Part shown: positions 1 to 10,444 of the stretch, piece after piece
Numbering within the stretch: position 1 is the first letter of the stretch
How the letters are laid out: every line of letters starts with the position of its first letter
DNA from: Zeus faber
Lineage: Eukaryota > Chordata > Actinopteri > Zeiformes > Zeidae
Direction: 5' to 3'
Length of the DNA stretch: 64,000 nt
Assembly (NCBI GenBank): GCA_960531495.1
Contig: OY482849.1
Coordinates: 34,874,736 to 34,938,735 of the forward strand
The notes under the pieces: model-generated
Seen by the model: only the letters and a program-made list of their open reading frames with translations
Databases searched by the model: none
Told to the model about the DNA's origin: nothing
Position numbers and translations under genes: made by a program

Positions 1-274
1 AGCTTATGTCGTTTGAGATGTCCTAATCGCCTAAATCTTTTCTCACACTGTTCGCAGTGGTAAGGTTTCTCTCCTGTGTGTGAAAGCTTATGTCGTTTGA
101 GATTTCCTAATACACTGAATCTCTTCCCACACTGTTCACAGGGGTACGGTTTTTCTCTTGTGTGACTGCGCTGATGTACTTTTACTTTAGTCCTTGTCGT
201 AAAGCTCTTCTGACACTGTTCACAGTCGTATAGTTTCTTTCCTCTGTTAGTAGGATGACATTTTATGTGATAAC
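1..274 (-). CDS. Zinc-finger protein A, last exon (partial, cut by window edge)
   Basis: Seen: on the minus strand a CAG acceptor with a pyrimidine tract ends at 275; the exon opens in phase 1 as [14 protein letters not shown] and then has three C2H2 fingers (YDCEQC, YPCEQC, YHCEQC) joined by H-T-[GR]-E-K-P linkers, running off the left edge. The finger helices give contact residues (-1,2,3,6) T-T-K-V, V-G-N-R and R-G-H-R. Known: such proteins are nuclear, sequence-specific DNA binders. It is the third exon of the gene whose other exons lie at 4143-4607 and 5388-5580; phase agrees across all junctions. Total finger number and the stop codon lie outside the window. No break is seen in the visible part. 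Confidence 0.9.
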
Positions 275-1125
275 CTAAGAGAGGAAAGGGAAAAAGACAA
301 GAGTGGATTAAAAAACAAGTCAGAGAGGGCACGAAGAATTGAGGATATTGAGTGAATGCTGATGACTGAAAAAGAGGGTTAATTTCCAATAATGACCGGC
401 TGGCTGCATTATGACACTATACCACTCATTGATTTGAAATGCTTCCATAACTAGTATGCCTAGTTTCATAACTAGTATACAGCGTTTCTGTTAGCTGGCA
501 ACTGCCGGTTTTTGAGTGGAAAATCTGTTGAAGTCCGACATTTTTAAATCTGTCCGGTCATAATGTCCATTAGAAATAATTCCATATTCCATATATTTTT
601 CCTCAATGTCAAATAAATAGACTTGATCATTTAGAAAAAAAATTTATTCTGCAGATCTATTTATTTCCATGTTCGGCAAGTTGCAACGGAAAGCCAATCA
701 GTTTGGATGATCAAAAGGCAACCTTTCATCTCTAACCAATCACGTTTGTCAATATAGACATAAGCCCCATCCCTTCCCTTGTACAAAGGTTGCGCTTCTA
801 AACACAGTACATACGAGGGGAACATCCAGAACTCAGAGAAGCAGAAAGATGTGTCATCAGGACACATACGTGCACATTTTGGCATTTTTTGGATATTTCA
901 TTTCAGACCCAAAGCAGGCTGGAAATATTGTAGAATAAATTGAAAAAAAGCTAATCCTTAAGTTAATATTAAGCTCTCCCAGACTGGAGGAGATGGAGCT
1001 GAGAACTGAGGCCAGAGCTTCACAGCTTCTCTCTGATAGGTGACAGCCACTCAGCCTGCACACCAACATGCACACAGATACAGTATATGAAGTTTCCTTT
1101 TCATTAAATAATAGGTTATGTTGTA
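275..1125. other. ZNF-A intron 2, proximal part
   Basis: The first 200 bases match the same intron position in ZNF-B (14610 on) and ZNF-C (37886 on), so this is old shared intron. Beyond about 480 I see no gene or recognisable repeat. Confidence 0.6.
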
Positions 1126-1959
1126 CACCGATCAGCCACAACATTAAAACCACTCACAGGTGAAGTGAATAATATTGCTCATCTTGTTCCGATGACTCCT
1201 GTCAAGGGGTGGGATATATGAGGCAGCAAGTGAACAGTCAGTTCTTGAAGTTAATGTGTTGGAAGCAGGAAAAATGGGCAAGCGTAAAGATCTGAAAAAA
1301 CTTTGACAAGGACCAAACTATGATGGCTGGAAGACTGGGTCAGAGCATCACCAAAACGGCAGGTCTTGTGGGCTGTTCCCACTATGCGGTGCTTTGTACC
1401 TACCAAAAGTAGTCCAAGGATGGACAACCAGTGAACCGGCAACAGGGATGTAGGCGCCCGAGGCTCATTGATGCACATGGGGAGCCAAGTTCTGGTTCAT
1501 CATCTGGTTCGATCCCGCAGAAGTTACTGTAGCACTAACTGATGAAAAAGTGAACGCTGCTATAATAGAAAGGTGTCAGAGCACACAGTACATCACAGCT
1601 TGTTGCATATGGGACCAGTCAGAGTGCCCATGCTGACCCCTGTCCACCCCTGAAAGCACCTACAATAGGCATGTGAGCACGAGAACTGGACCATGGAGCA
1701 ATGGAAGAAGGTGCCCTGGTCTGATGAAGCTTCTTGAATCTTCATGAATGACCTTCTACATCATACGGATGGCCGGGGTCAGGATCGGATCCGATGGAGC
1801 ATCTGTGGGATGTGCTGGAACAACAAGCCCGATCCGCCTCACAACTTCCAGCACTTAAAGGATCTGCTGCTATTTTTTTGGTTCCAGATACCACAGGACG
1901 ACACCAGAGGTCAATATTAGTTGTTATTAGTGATGTTTTAATGTTGTGGCTGACCGGTG
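1126..1959 (+). mobile_element. Tc1-like DNA transposon, internally deleted
   Basis: Seen: ends CACCGATCAGCCACAACATT on the left and its near reverse complement at 1937-1959, flanked by TA at both ends, the Tc1/mariner target. The inner sequence matches my memory of a common fish Tc1 family (transposase phrases GKRKDL, then SDGASVGCAGTT-type downstream text in broken frames). At about 834 bp it is shorter than the usual 1.2-1.3 kb; the central catalytic part is missing after about 1735, so it cannot encode transposase. Confidence 0.85.
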
Positions 1960-2162
1960 TACTTCCTCATTCCCATTTGCTTGGTGCCCGAACTGTTTGT
2001 GTGGTAATCGGGAGATCCTTTCTGCACGCACGTTACAACATCCATGCGCAACCCCCGAATTGGAGTGGCATAAAGCGGTTCACCGCAATTCGGCAAGATG
2101 GTTCAGCGTTTCTCCAAAGAAAACAAACACAGAGTGTTTAATTGTAGATGTATTTCTACATC

Positions 2163-2247
2163 GACCAGGGGGAGGGAGTTTTGTTGCTTCAGTACTTGTA
2201 CTCTGTGCAATGACAGTACTTAGTAGTAGTAGTAGTAGTAGTAGTAG
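2163..2247 (+). repeat. LINE-type 3' tail and (AGT)n run
   Basis: The phrase CTTGTACTCTGTGCAATGAC is a common non-LTR 3' tail in fish; it also occurs near 18190 and, changed, at 38464. It leads into an AGT repeat. The tail appears to resume at 2612 (TTGAATATAATAGAATC), so the LTR at 2252-2607 sits inside it. Confidence 0.55.
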
Positions 2248-2251
2248 TTAG

Positions 2252-2607
2252 TGTTGGATGTAGTATAGCGCACAAAATGGCGGCTGATAGAAATAACAGG
2301 GCATTTTACTTAAAATGGTGCCCAACATATAAAATGTCTCTTTATGACATCTCTCATCCAAATAGCCTTTATGACGACTTGCCAAATAACCTTTATGACA
2401 ACTGGCCTAGGAGGATATATATATATAGGAGCGTGTCTAAAGACTCGCTCTCTCGCTTGCTTGGTCCCTCTTGCTTTGGGCTCGTCTCCTGGTCTTTGTC
2501 GCTGCACCAATAAAGGATCCATTTTGCATCGCACCCGTCTCCATCTTTTTGAGGAAGCTCCACACATCAACCAACCTGGGAGGGATCGGTTTGTCTAGAT
2601 CCCAACA
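2252..2607 (+). mobile_element. Solo LTR of a retrovirus-like element (fossil)
   Basis: Seen: 356 bp opening TGTTGG and closing CCCAACA (short inverted ends), a TATATATATATAGG box near 2417, an AATAAA signal near 2511, and a 4-bp duplication TTAG at 2248-2251 and 2608-2611. This is the classic LTR layout with no internal region, so a solo LTR left by LTR-LTR recombination. A 4-bp duplication is typical of gammaretrovirus-like class I elements. The orientation follows from the TATA and poly(A) order. The clean ends suggest moderate age. Confidence 0.75.
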
Positions 2608-2812
2608 TTAGTTAGTTGAATATAATAGAATCAAATCTAATCTCATGTAATAGAGTGAAACCAAAAAGGCGATGTGCGCAGCCGGGCTTATGGGGACACT
2701 TTCTCTGTGACTCTCGTACACCCCGTCGGCCCCGTCAACAACGACAATATCATGTATTGTGATATTTTGGCGGGACTGCGTCACAATATTACATTTTGAA
2801 AATCCCCTAACC

Positions 2813-4035
2813 CAGGGTTCGGGAACCTTTTTGGCTGGGAGCCATAAAAGCCAAATATTTCAAAATGTATTTCCTTGTGAGCCACATAATATTTAATAAA
2901 ATTGAATGCAACTTAATGCGTGCATTTTTTGAATAAGGCATGCATTTTTAATGTATAACACATCTCTGAGTACTTAAAAAGCGCTACATAATAAATTTCT
3001 CTTTATTCTTCTTAATAATATTGTAGTTATAGTGTAGCTCACCAATAATAAATTAAATACTTTTTACCATTAATGCGACTTGTGGTACTGTATGGTTTTG
3101 CTGATGGCCTTGTAGTCTGCTTCATATGTAGTGAGGTTGAGCTTCATGCTGCGTTGAGGCTTCCATCAGTTCAACGTGAGCGTAGGTTGCTCTTAATGTT
3201 TCTCAGATGCCACAAAGACTGCTCACATGCATATGTAGAGCCAAACATGGTCAATACAGCAAAACCCATACGCTGCATTGTGGGCTATGTGACGGGAAGC
3301 TCGTTACAAGTTTTAAGAATCAGCAGTTTTTTCCTTTCTGTCCACTTGTGTTCACTTGCCAGCTCTGCTCGCTGTCGCACAAGTCTTTCCAACTCTCCAT
3401 TCAGTGACTTGAACTTACTTACCCACATGTCTGAAGCCTTCAGGTCAGCAACTTCCAGCTCAAGTCTCTGATGGAGACCCCGGGGATGCATGTCAGGTCG
3501 GTTTTGTCCACTGCACACTTGTGTGAATGAGTGATGAATTTAAAAAGAATAGAGCGCTCACGAAATTCTCTTAAATGCGCTTTGAATGACTACAGGAGCT
3601 GGGACATAAAGCCAGCTAGCTGCTGGCTTTATGTCCCAGCTCCTGTAGTCATAATGTTGAGTGGGGTCACTTGCTAAGCACGCATCTCTAAATTTCCACG
3701 CACCACGGCCAGAAAGACTCCGTCTCCCTCCCTAAAGCCTCACCTGTGGGCAGACTCCCACAAGTGGCGCCTGAGCAGAGACCCGGGAGGGGCAGGGCGC
3801 CGAGTAAAAGGCCCCCGGAGTCTTTCTATGGTCCGCAGCCGGTGCTTGACTACGCCCTTTGTCCGCCACATTTATATTTTGAATTTTATTTTCAAAATTG
3901 TAATTTCTCTTACCTGTTTTACTTTAAAATGACACAGAATAATTATTTATTACTTCTTAATTGTGATGAAAAATTTTAGCTCAAAATTGTCTGCGAGCCA
4001 TATACCGCCATTGAAAGAGCCATAAGAGTGCTCGT
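2813..4035 (-). mobile_element. Degenerate hAT transposon with transposase remnant
   Basis: Seen: the left end CAGGGTTCGGGAACCTTTTT and the GAGCCATAAAAGCC motif are the well-known terminus of a fish/vertebrate hAT group; the matching right end decays near GAGCCATAAGAG at 4024. On the minus strand at 3518-3285 the peptide LKASDMWVSKFKSLNGELER is C-terminal hAT transposase of the SCAND3/GTF2IRD2-like type. Only part of the gene remains, so it is inactive. A perfect palindrome (3587-3651) interrupts it. Confidence 0.75.
3587..3651. repeat. Perfect palindrome, 30-bp arms
   Basis: Left arm 3587-3616 and right arm 3622-3651 are exact reverse complements around the 5-base loop TAGCT. It lies in the hAT copy. 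Confidence 0.95.
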
Positions 4036-4142
4036 ATCACTTTGCTTACTTCCATTAAATGGGGAATCAACAATTGATGAAGTTATTACATGCTGACATT
4101 CACCTGGTCAACAGCTTGGTAGGAGAAAAAATAAAAACTTAC

Positions 4143-4607
4143 CTGACTGAGGTTGTCTTGTCTCCTTCCGATCTTCATCACTGTCTTCAGTCTCACTTTC
4201 AGAAGAGTGTGAAGAGAGGAGCTGCTCAGCACCAGCTGGTTCTAAAGTGGCAGCTGGATCTGAGCTACTGGCTGCTTCTGACACTCCCCAGTCCTCTCCA
4301 TCAGCTTCTGTTTTCATATGTTCAGTTGAGGTGCTGGCTACAGATTCTGCCTCTCTCTTCTCCTCAGTTTGGCTTTGATAAATTTTGGACCACTGAGCAC
4401 ACTCTTCATCATGTTCAGTCTTCACAGGGACAGGAGGGAAGGGGAACTGGGTGATACCAGCCTCCTGACTGACACAGAGTCCCTCCTCTTCCTCTTTAAT
4501 GTGTGGGGGCTCTGGCTCCTCCTGGCCCAGACTGGGGATCCACTCCTCCTGCTCAGGGGGAAGCTCCTCTTTACAGACAGAGAGCTGCTGGAGCTCTGGA
4601 GGCAACA
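4143..4607 (-). CDS. Zinc-finger protein A, exon 2 (acidic linker)
   Basis: Seen: acceptor TTTCAG ends at 4608, donor GTAAGT starts at 4142, 465 nt, phase 1 on both sides. It translates from VLPPELQQLSVCKEELPP through an E/D/S-rich region (PHIKEEEE, PVKTEHDEE) to KETRQPQS. This VCKEELPPEQ/IKEEEE exon is typical of teleost C2H2 proteins. It has no known enzymatic motif; it is a linker likely used for protein contacts (inference). It joins exon 1 (HRA) and exon 3 (GYH) without a frame change. Close copies are at 17022-17486 and 56213-56629. Confidence 0.88.
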
Positions 4608-4700
4608 CTGAAATACAGACACAGAAAAGAAAAATACGACAGTGAAACCAAATGGAAGTGGAAGTAACATCTCTCAGTAACGTCTTTCAGACCTTCAGAA

Positions 4701-4930
4701 CATCCTTTGCTGCTTGAGCTCCACTAGCTCCCATAGATGTTGTGGCAAGACCACATTTAATGTGTTGCTCTTTATATTGGAAGAAATATATATTTGTGAT
4801 TTCTTGATTTCGATAAATAGCCTGGATAAAGAAATTCACATGATCAATGTAATACTCATATTGGCCAAATTTCATATCTAAAACTTATATTATATCATAA
4901 CTTATATTATTTCATATCATATTGTTTATC

Positions 4931-4967
<37 letters not shown>

Positions 4968-5275
4968 CTGTATATCTTTAAACTGTCACTTTACATTGCA
5001 TTTTGTTCAATTCCTTTTGTGCACACATGCCTACAGAGCCATAGTACAGCACCCACATACATTATGGAACTGGGTTTGTGTATTGTATATTACTTAGTAG
5101 TCTAAATCATAGCTTTAAAAATCAATTACATTAATCATGTGGATTTCTTCATCCAATCTGTTATGAAAACCAAATATATTTTCCCCCAGTATAAAGAGAA
5201 GACAATAAATGTGGCCTTACCACAACATATATTAGAGCTTGCTGGGATCTACTGGAGCTCGAGCAGCAAAAGATG
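4701..5275. repeat. Fold-back repeat in ZNF-A intron 1
   Basis: Left arm 4701-4853 and right arm 5126-5275 are imperfect reverse complements (by eye about three quarters identical; e.g. TTTGCTGCTTGAGCTCCA against TTTGCTGCTCGAGCTCCA). The spacer holds an (AAT)n run at 4933-4967. It could be two opposed copies of one short element or one fold-back transposon. Confidence 0.7.
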
Positions 5276-5387
5276 GGAGCTCCCCCTCACCCAGAATGAT
5301 CGATGGTTTGATATTTATTTCCTATTAAATGATTATTAATGAAAGCATGTGGTAGTAATATCAACCAAAGTTTGCCTGGTTCCAGAC

Positions 5388-5580
5388 CTGCTCTGTGCAG
5401 CACAACTCGGGGACTCAGTGCAGCGTCCAGTAACTCGCGTTGGCCCTTGTTTTCTTCTTGTAAACGAGAAACTTTCTCCTCGTATTCTGAGATGGTTTTT
5501 TCAAATAATCCTAAAATCTCCTCCAGAGCTGCAGCCAGAGGACGGCTGATATCTGCTCTCAGGGTTTCTAACCTCCACAT
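5388..5580 (-). CDS. Zinc-finger protein A, exon 1 (coiled coil)
   Basis: Seen: ATG at 5580-5578, 64 codons plus one base, donor CAG/GTCTGG at 5388/5387. The peptide begins MWRLETLRADISRPLAA and continues EEILGLFEKTISEYEEKVSR..ENKGQRELLDAAL, a heptad-rich helix ending RVVLHRA. This first exon with E-K-T-I-x-E-Y-E-E-x is common in fish multi-finger proteins and probably mediates dimerisation. Upstream frame is open to further methionines, but this ATG matches the family start. It differs clearly from the first exon of ZNF-B and ZNF-C. Confidence 0.85.
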
Positions 5581-5820
5581 TTTAACACAAGGATGGAATG
5601 CTTGCATGCATGGGTCCAGGTCAAAGCAATTGCACCAATGGCAATGGTGACGCAAATAGGCGCCTCCCATTCATACACTGCACATATATAGCAAATTGGA
5701 AGATGATGTCACAATGCGCCCTGCTCCACAACTTTGGGTCGCTCCATTTCACTACTTCCAGTTCCTTCCACTTATTCAGAAAAAAAATTGTTTTTTCCCT
5801 AACTACTCCTACAGATAGCT

Positions 5821-5990
5821 TCAAGATTCAAGAGGTTTATTTGTCACATGCATATACATTCTTTCATAAATATATGAGGTGAAATGTCTTTGCAATGCAC
5901 CCGTTGATAGCTAGACTAATTCCTACCTAGCAACTAACTGAAACGGATTCCTTAAATGTAATGCAGTTAGTGAATAGAATATAAATAAAA
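5821..5990 (-). mobile_element. LINE 3' end fragment, (TTGAATC) tail family
   Basis: GATTCAAGAGGTTTATTTGT followed by CACATGCATATAC and TGCAATGCACCCGTTGATAG matches the 3' UTR of the intact LINE at 60345, in the same orientation. A diverged, 5'-truncated copy. Confidence 0.7.
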
Positions 5991-6559
5991 TATACACTAC
6001 AAGATGGTTCAAATCTCACAGATGTCGAACATGTGAAAGACCCCACACATTAATCATGATCAATTTAACAGCTTTGTTCCTAGTGTCTGGAATGTGGAAG
6101 CAGATAGGAAATTAATTGACCCTCTCTGTTTTATTATGTGCGTGGTGTATTGTTCTGTAAACAACATAGGTGTATGCGTCACACTAGGGCTGCAACACCG
6201 TTGTGACATATCTTTTATCACAAATATACTGTGACATAAATCCTGTGTCACAAATGGGTGCCTTATGGACGTTGGAGTCGCTCTGTGTGATGTAAAAACT
6301 TGTTTTCTTCCAAATGTGACCCTAACCCTAACCCTATTTCTATAAAACCTGATAAGCAGCATCTGTTGTTACTGTGCGGGTACTGGCTCCTACTTTACAC
6401 AAGACTCATTTCAGATGGTGTAATACTGCATCATACTGTGTTACACTGTATGTACTGTAATAAGTTAGGTAGCACATAGTAATAATTCAGATAATTTATA
6501 ATTTTTTACCTATATATATAAAAACAGTATTTTATCTTGTGCAAGGAATCACATTTGTA
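5991..6559. other. Intergenic stretch
   Basis: No gene seen. It holds CTAGGGCTGCAACAC-type repeat text near 6186 and three telomere-like CCCTAA units near 6310, too short to mean a telomere. Confidence 0.5.
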
Positions 6560-6589
6560 CATTTATATATCTTATATATATATGACTAT

Positions 6590-6806
6590 TTGCGTTTTGT
6601 ATTTTTGCTATTTGTATATAGGCCTATCTGACATTTTTACTTAATTATTTCAATTTTCTATCCTATTTTCTTTTATTTTCATTCTCCTTTTATTTTTATA
6701 ATGCTAATCCTCTGTACTGAACCGACCAAACCTCACCAGAAGAAATTCCTTGTATATGTAAATGTACCTGGCAAAATAAAACCCATTCTGACTCTGATCC
6801 TGATTG
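6590..6806 (+). mobile_element. LINE 3' end fragment, (ATTCTG) tail family
   Basis: CTTGTATATGTAAATGTACC then GGCAAAATAAAACCCATTCTG and decayed TCTGAT units is a typical fish CR1/L2-group 3' tail. No coding part remains. Confidence 0.6.
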
Positions 6807-7339
6807 TATCGTCTCGATTGAGCAGATTTATCGAAGCAATGTTCACTGTGAAGTTTTAGAAATTACTGTTTTTATCCTTCACCGATGTGGGGCCTCCTTA
6901 ACCCTTGAATTATGTTTCAGTGTTTTACCAATGAATACTGTATCAGCCAGAAATAGCCGGTGCAATAAAAGTCACCTTAAAAGAGTGAGATACGCATATT
7001 TAACTTCCTCAAAAAGTATTTTTTGACATTATCATCATGTCACTGACTACCATTACAAACTTGACCAGATATTTCCATTTGTTTGTCCACAGGACAGGTT
7101 TCCCTTGATATTACACATTGAAAAGCACACAATATGCAGTAATTATTCATCAAACGGACCATGATGTGCATCATGCGTTTGCTTATTTTCATTATTCACA
7201 CAATTTTTGTCTCGCATTTGATGAGGGGAAGATTTTGCACAATAACATTCATTATGACAAGCTGCCCCAGTGACCTCAACATGATGATGACGAATGTAAC
7301 ATCAAAACAGTCGTGTGAATAATTACATTTAAACTGTCT

Positions 7340-7624
7340 TTAATAACAAGACAGCACATTTGAATTAATATATAAAACCCCAAAAAGCACGAGGTTTGTG
7401 TTGTCAACAATAATCCTCTCCACTGACTGCGGTATGAAGTTTGAAAGCAGATTTGCTGCATGAATTGGTGTAACTGACAATCTGGTACTGTAGACCCTGG
7501 GACCATTCTGATGATGTTTTACCTGACAGTCTTCCCTGACTTCTCTCTCAACCTGTGTATTTTCTTCAGAGGATGATTCATTGTACTCCCAATTATGTTC
7601 AACATTGTCCTCCGTTTCAGACAA
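7340..7624 (-). pseudogene. Acidic N-terminal fragment, possibly piggyBac-like
   Basis: An open stretch of 94 codons on the minus strand, rich in E/S at its start (ETEDNVEHNWEYNESSSEEN) and ending VERIIVDNTN. Acidic leaders followed by I-x-D-x-T-N resemble piggyBac-derived transposases, but the conserved catalytic part is not found here. I do not recognise it firmly. The Nimb-like LINE landed just upstream of it. Confidence 0.25.
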
Positions 7625-7661
7625 TTCCTCCTCTATTTAAGTGTCATTATCACTGTTTAAG

Positions 7662-9023
7662 TCCACGGTGCCACACGGTGACAGCCGCTTATGACACCGT
7701 GTGGCACCGTGGACTACACCTGAAACTGTTGAGAACAATCCCGGACCGGCACATGGTGAGATTTATTATGGAGATGCTATCTAACCATAGCTTCATCCTA
7801 CAAACCAGCGATGGCCAGACCAGCAGGCTCAGAAGGCTGAAGAACGGTGTCCCGCAAGGCTCTGTCCTCTCACCAATGTTATTTAACATCTATATTCACG
7901 ACCTGCCAGACACAACATCCAAGAAGTACGGCTATGCGGACGACCTGGCCATCATGCTTCGATGCTCAACATGGAACACTATGGAAGAAGGCCTCAACCG
8001 AGACATGGGCATCCTGGCAGACTACCTCCAGAAGTGGCACCTTCAGCTCAGCATGGGCAAAACAGTGTCTGCAGCTTACCACCTCTACAACCGGGAGGCA
8101 AGAAGGGAACTGGACGTGCATGTTGGCAACATCCGCCTGGAGTTCCAGCAAGCCCCCAAGTACCTCGGCGTATGCTTGGACCAGACGCTGTCCTACAAGC
8201 AGCACCTGGATGAAGTGAAGGCCAAGACAACCGCAAGGGTCTCGCTCATCCGCCGCCTTGCAGGCTCGACTTGGGGAGCTTCCCCCCAGACCCTACGCAT
8301 ATCCACGCAAGCCCTGGTCCTACCCGTAGCGGAATACTGTGCCCTTGCCTGGAGCAGAAGTCCACATGCGAACAAGGTGGATACTGTCATCAACAGCGCC
8401 CTCCGGATAGTAACTGGTTGTCTGAAACCCACCCCTGTGTCCTACCTGCCAGTCCTAGCTGGTATCGCCCCACCCAGTCTCCGACGGGAAGCAGCTACCC
8501 TCGCCCTGGCAAGGAAAGCCCAGAAGAACGACTGGCACATCCTACACAAAGCCACAACAACACCGGCACCACCATGCAGGCTCAAGTCTCGCCATCCCTA
8601 CAACAAGGCAGCACAAGAGATGCTACAGTCGATCCCTGACGACTTGTCCAAGGACGCCTGGCTGGCAGCATCCTGGAGACAATCGTGGGAGTCAGCTGCG
8701 CCCTCCCGCATCCAACGATACATCCGGGACCCAGGAGGAGGTGTAAAAGGAGAAGACATGCCACGCCACCTATGGACCTCGCTGAACCGCCTGCGTACTG
8801 GCGTCGGGCGCTTCAAGTCCTCTCTAAAGAAGTGGGGCCTATCCGACAGTGCGTCATGCGAGTGTGGCGAACCTGAACAGACTGCCGAGCACATAATAAC
8901 CAGCTGCCCCCTATACAGCCCACCCTCAGAAGCTGGCCTTTTTGACCTAGGACTGGAGACGAGGGCGTGGCTATATGACACTGAGTTGGCCATCTGATGA
9001 TATACGAAAGAAGAAGAAGAAGA
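7662..9023 (+). mobile_element. Nimb-like LINE, 5'-truncated recent insertion
   Basis: Seen: a perfect 13-bp target-site duplication ATCACTGTTTAAG at 7649-7661 and 9024-9036 brackets the copy. The 3' end is an AAGAAGAAG tail. The 5' end carries a 20-bp inverted copy of its own sequence (7661-7680 against 7695-7714). The family (I superfamily, Nimb-like) is inferred from the C-terminal protein, which I recall from fish entries with this tail. Confidence 0.85.
7681..8997 (+). CDS. Reverse transcriptase C-terminal part (Nimb-like LINE)
   Basis: An uninterrupted frame of about 438 codons inside the LINE, from TAAYDTVWHRG to a TGA at 8995. It shows the RT core NGVPQGSVLSP and YGYADDLAIML (YADD catalytic box near 7932), then the thumb and a C-terminal CxCGEPEQTAEHIITSC finger. 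The N-terminal endonuclease and first RT blocks are absent because of 5' truncation, so it is not functional alone. No stop or frameshift within it, which supports recent insertion. Confidence 0.85.
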   Translation, partial: TAAYDTVWHRGLHLKLLRTIPDRHMVRFIMEMLSNHSFILQTSDGQTSRLRRLKNGVPQGSVLSPMLFNIYIHDLPDTTSKKYGYADDLAIMLRCSTWNTMEEGLNRDMGILADYLQKWHLQLSMGKTVSAAYHLYNREARRELDVHVGNIRLEFQQAPKYLGVCLDQTLSYKQHLDEVKAKTTARVSLIRRLAGSTWGASPQTLRISTQALVLPVAEYCALAWSRSPHANKVDTVINSALRIVTGCLKPTPVSYLPVLAGIAPPSLRREAATLALARKAQKNDWHILHKATTTPAPPCRLKSRHPYNKAAQEMLQSIPDDLSKDAWLAASWRQSWESAAPSRIQRYIRDPGGGVKGEDMPRHLWTSLNRLRTGVGRFKSSLKKWGLSDSASCECGEPEQTAEHIITSCPLYSPPSEAGLFDLGLETRAWLYDTELAI

Positions 9024-9213
9024 ATCACTGTTTAAGATTAAAGACAATTGCTCCTGGGCGACAGAGTTAATGGTGAGTTTTTTTTGTCAGTGTGTTCTGT
9101 CTCAGACAGAAACAATAAATTCCCAACGGAGATCTCCACCTGTCTCATGTTTTGACTACGAGAAAGAGGGAGAGATTTGAGGTCACATCTGCTCATGCCC
9201 TACATCTATTAAT

Positions 9214-10015
9214 CTACTTCATCAAGAAAGACAGAGCAGAATTACAAATAGGAAAACTCATTAACAAACAAAAACAAAGAAAAAGGAAAATGTCAATTAA
9301 GATGAATACAAATGAAAACTCATACTCACTCAACTCATACACATACTCCTTCAAAAGTGAAGCACCCGAAAATCCTGAACAGAACACAACACTCCCCTGA
9401 TTCCCCAGGTTCTCACAAAAGCATTCATTATGTCTGAAGTATTGGAACTCCACCCTGAGACAGGCTGCCAGCAGTCCTGCTATCATCAATGTGGGATCCA
9501 CTGACCCTTTTCCTATTTTTTTCCTTCCAGATTGGTACTTTTGCTGTTCCTACATCCAAGTTTAGAAGGCTTTGCACGTCTCTTGGGCACAGAATAGTTG
9601 GGTACGAAAATAAAAAACTTTGAAAGAAAAAGCATCCCCTAACTGCTGGAACCATTCCTCTTACTGTCTGAAAAAACCCTGAAGTCTGAAACACTGGATA
9701 AAAAGATACTGAATTGTTTCCCCGATGGCGCAGAAAGGACATCCCTCCCTGGTGCTTGGATCCAGATGTGCCACATGTCTGTAGCTACGAACAGACATGT
9801 CGCCTGGAGGATTGTACACGGGGCGATAGTTAAAGTTTGAGATGTGATCATGTTCGAGAACAACAGTTCTTCAAACAGCCACATTCCTGGTGTTGCAATA
9901 GGGTCCCGGTGGATCTTAAAGATCTGCCAGGCCTTCAAGACTGAAAGATAAAAAGGTGTTAGCCCTGTAAATGTAACCCTCTGATTTTGTATGGAAGGCA
10001 GGACGCAAGACACGT
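9214..10015 (-). mobile_element. Tx1-like (L1 superfamily) LINE remnant, ORF2 C-terminus
   Basis: Minus-strand peptides LTPFYLSVLKAWQIFKIHRD and PGMWLFEELLFSN, then DPTLMIAGLLAACLRVEFQY in another frame, follow the order of the C-terminal end of Tx1-type ORF2 proteins. At least two frameshifts and several stops separate the pieces, so it is an old dead copy lacking the RT domain. Confidence 0.65.
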
Positions 10016-10444
10016 TTTTGGGTCTGGCAACAGCCTTTTATTGGCACCAGTGCCTGGCAATAAGAAAAAATTAAAAAAACTTTGGCACATGGACTCCAGC
10101 TTCGCTCCAAATCAAAATCTAAGATAAAAAAAATAGTGGAAGAGATACTGCATCTTCATATGTATTTGGACAAATACTGAACTTAAATTACAACACAGAC
10201 AAACTCAAAAACATTTAAAAAATTTAGGACTTACCAGAGGGACCGGAACTGGAAGTCTCAGTGACTTTACCCTTTCCCCGTGTTACCCCGGAAGGTTAAA
10301 ACGTATAAAAATAATAGTGGGAGGTGAAAAAATAAAAGTAGTGTAGAAAATATTTTGGGGCACTTCACTAACTATTTATAACATTATTACGTGTTGTATG
10401 CCCAGCATGCTGACAGCACAGGTTTAAAAAAAATATATATAAAA

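Noticed and set aside
4059-4611. Open frames on the plus strand opposite ZNF exon 2 (also at 17088 and 56201)
   Set aside because: Antisense shadows of the acidic exon with no features of their own.
6301-6330. Telomere-like CCCTAA units
   Set aside because: Only about three units in unique sequence; too short to support an interstitial telomere.
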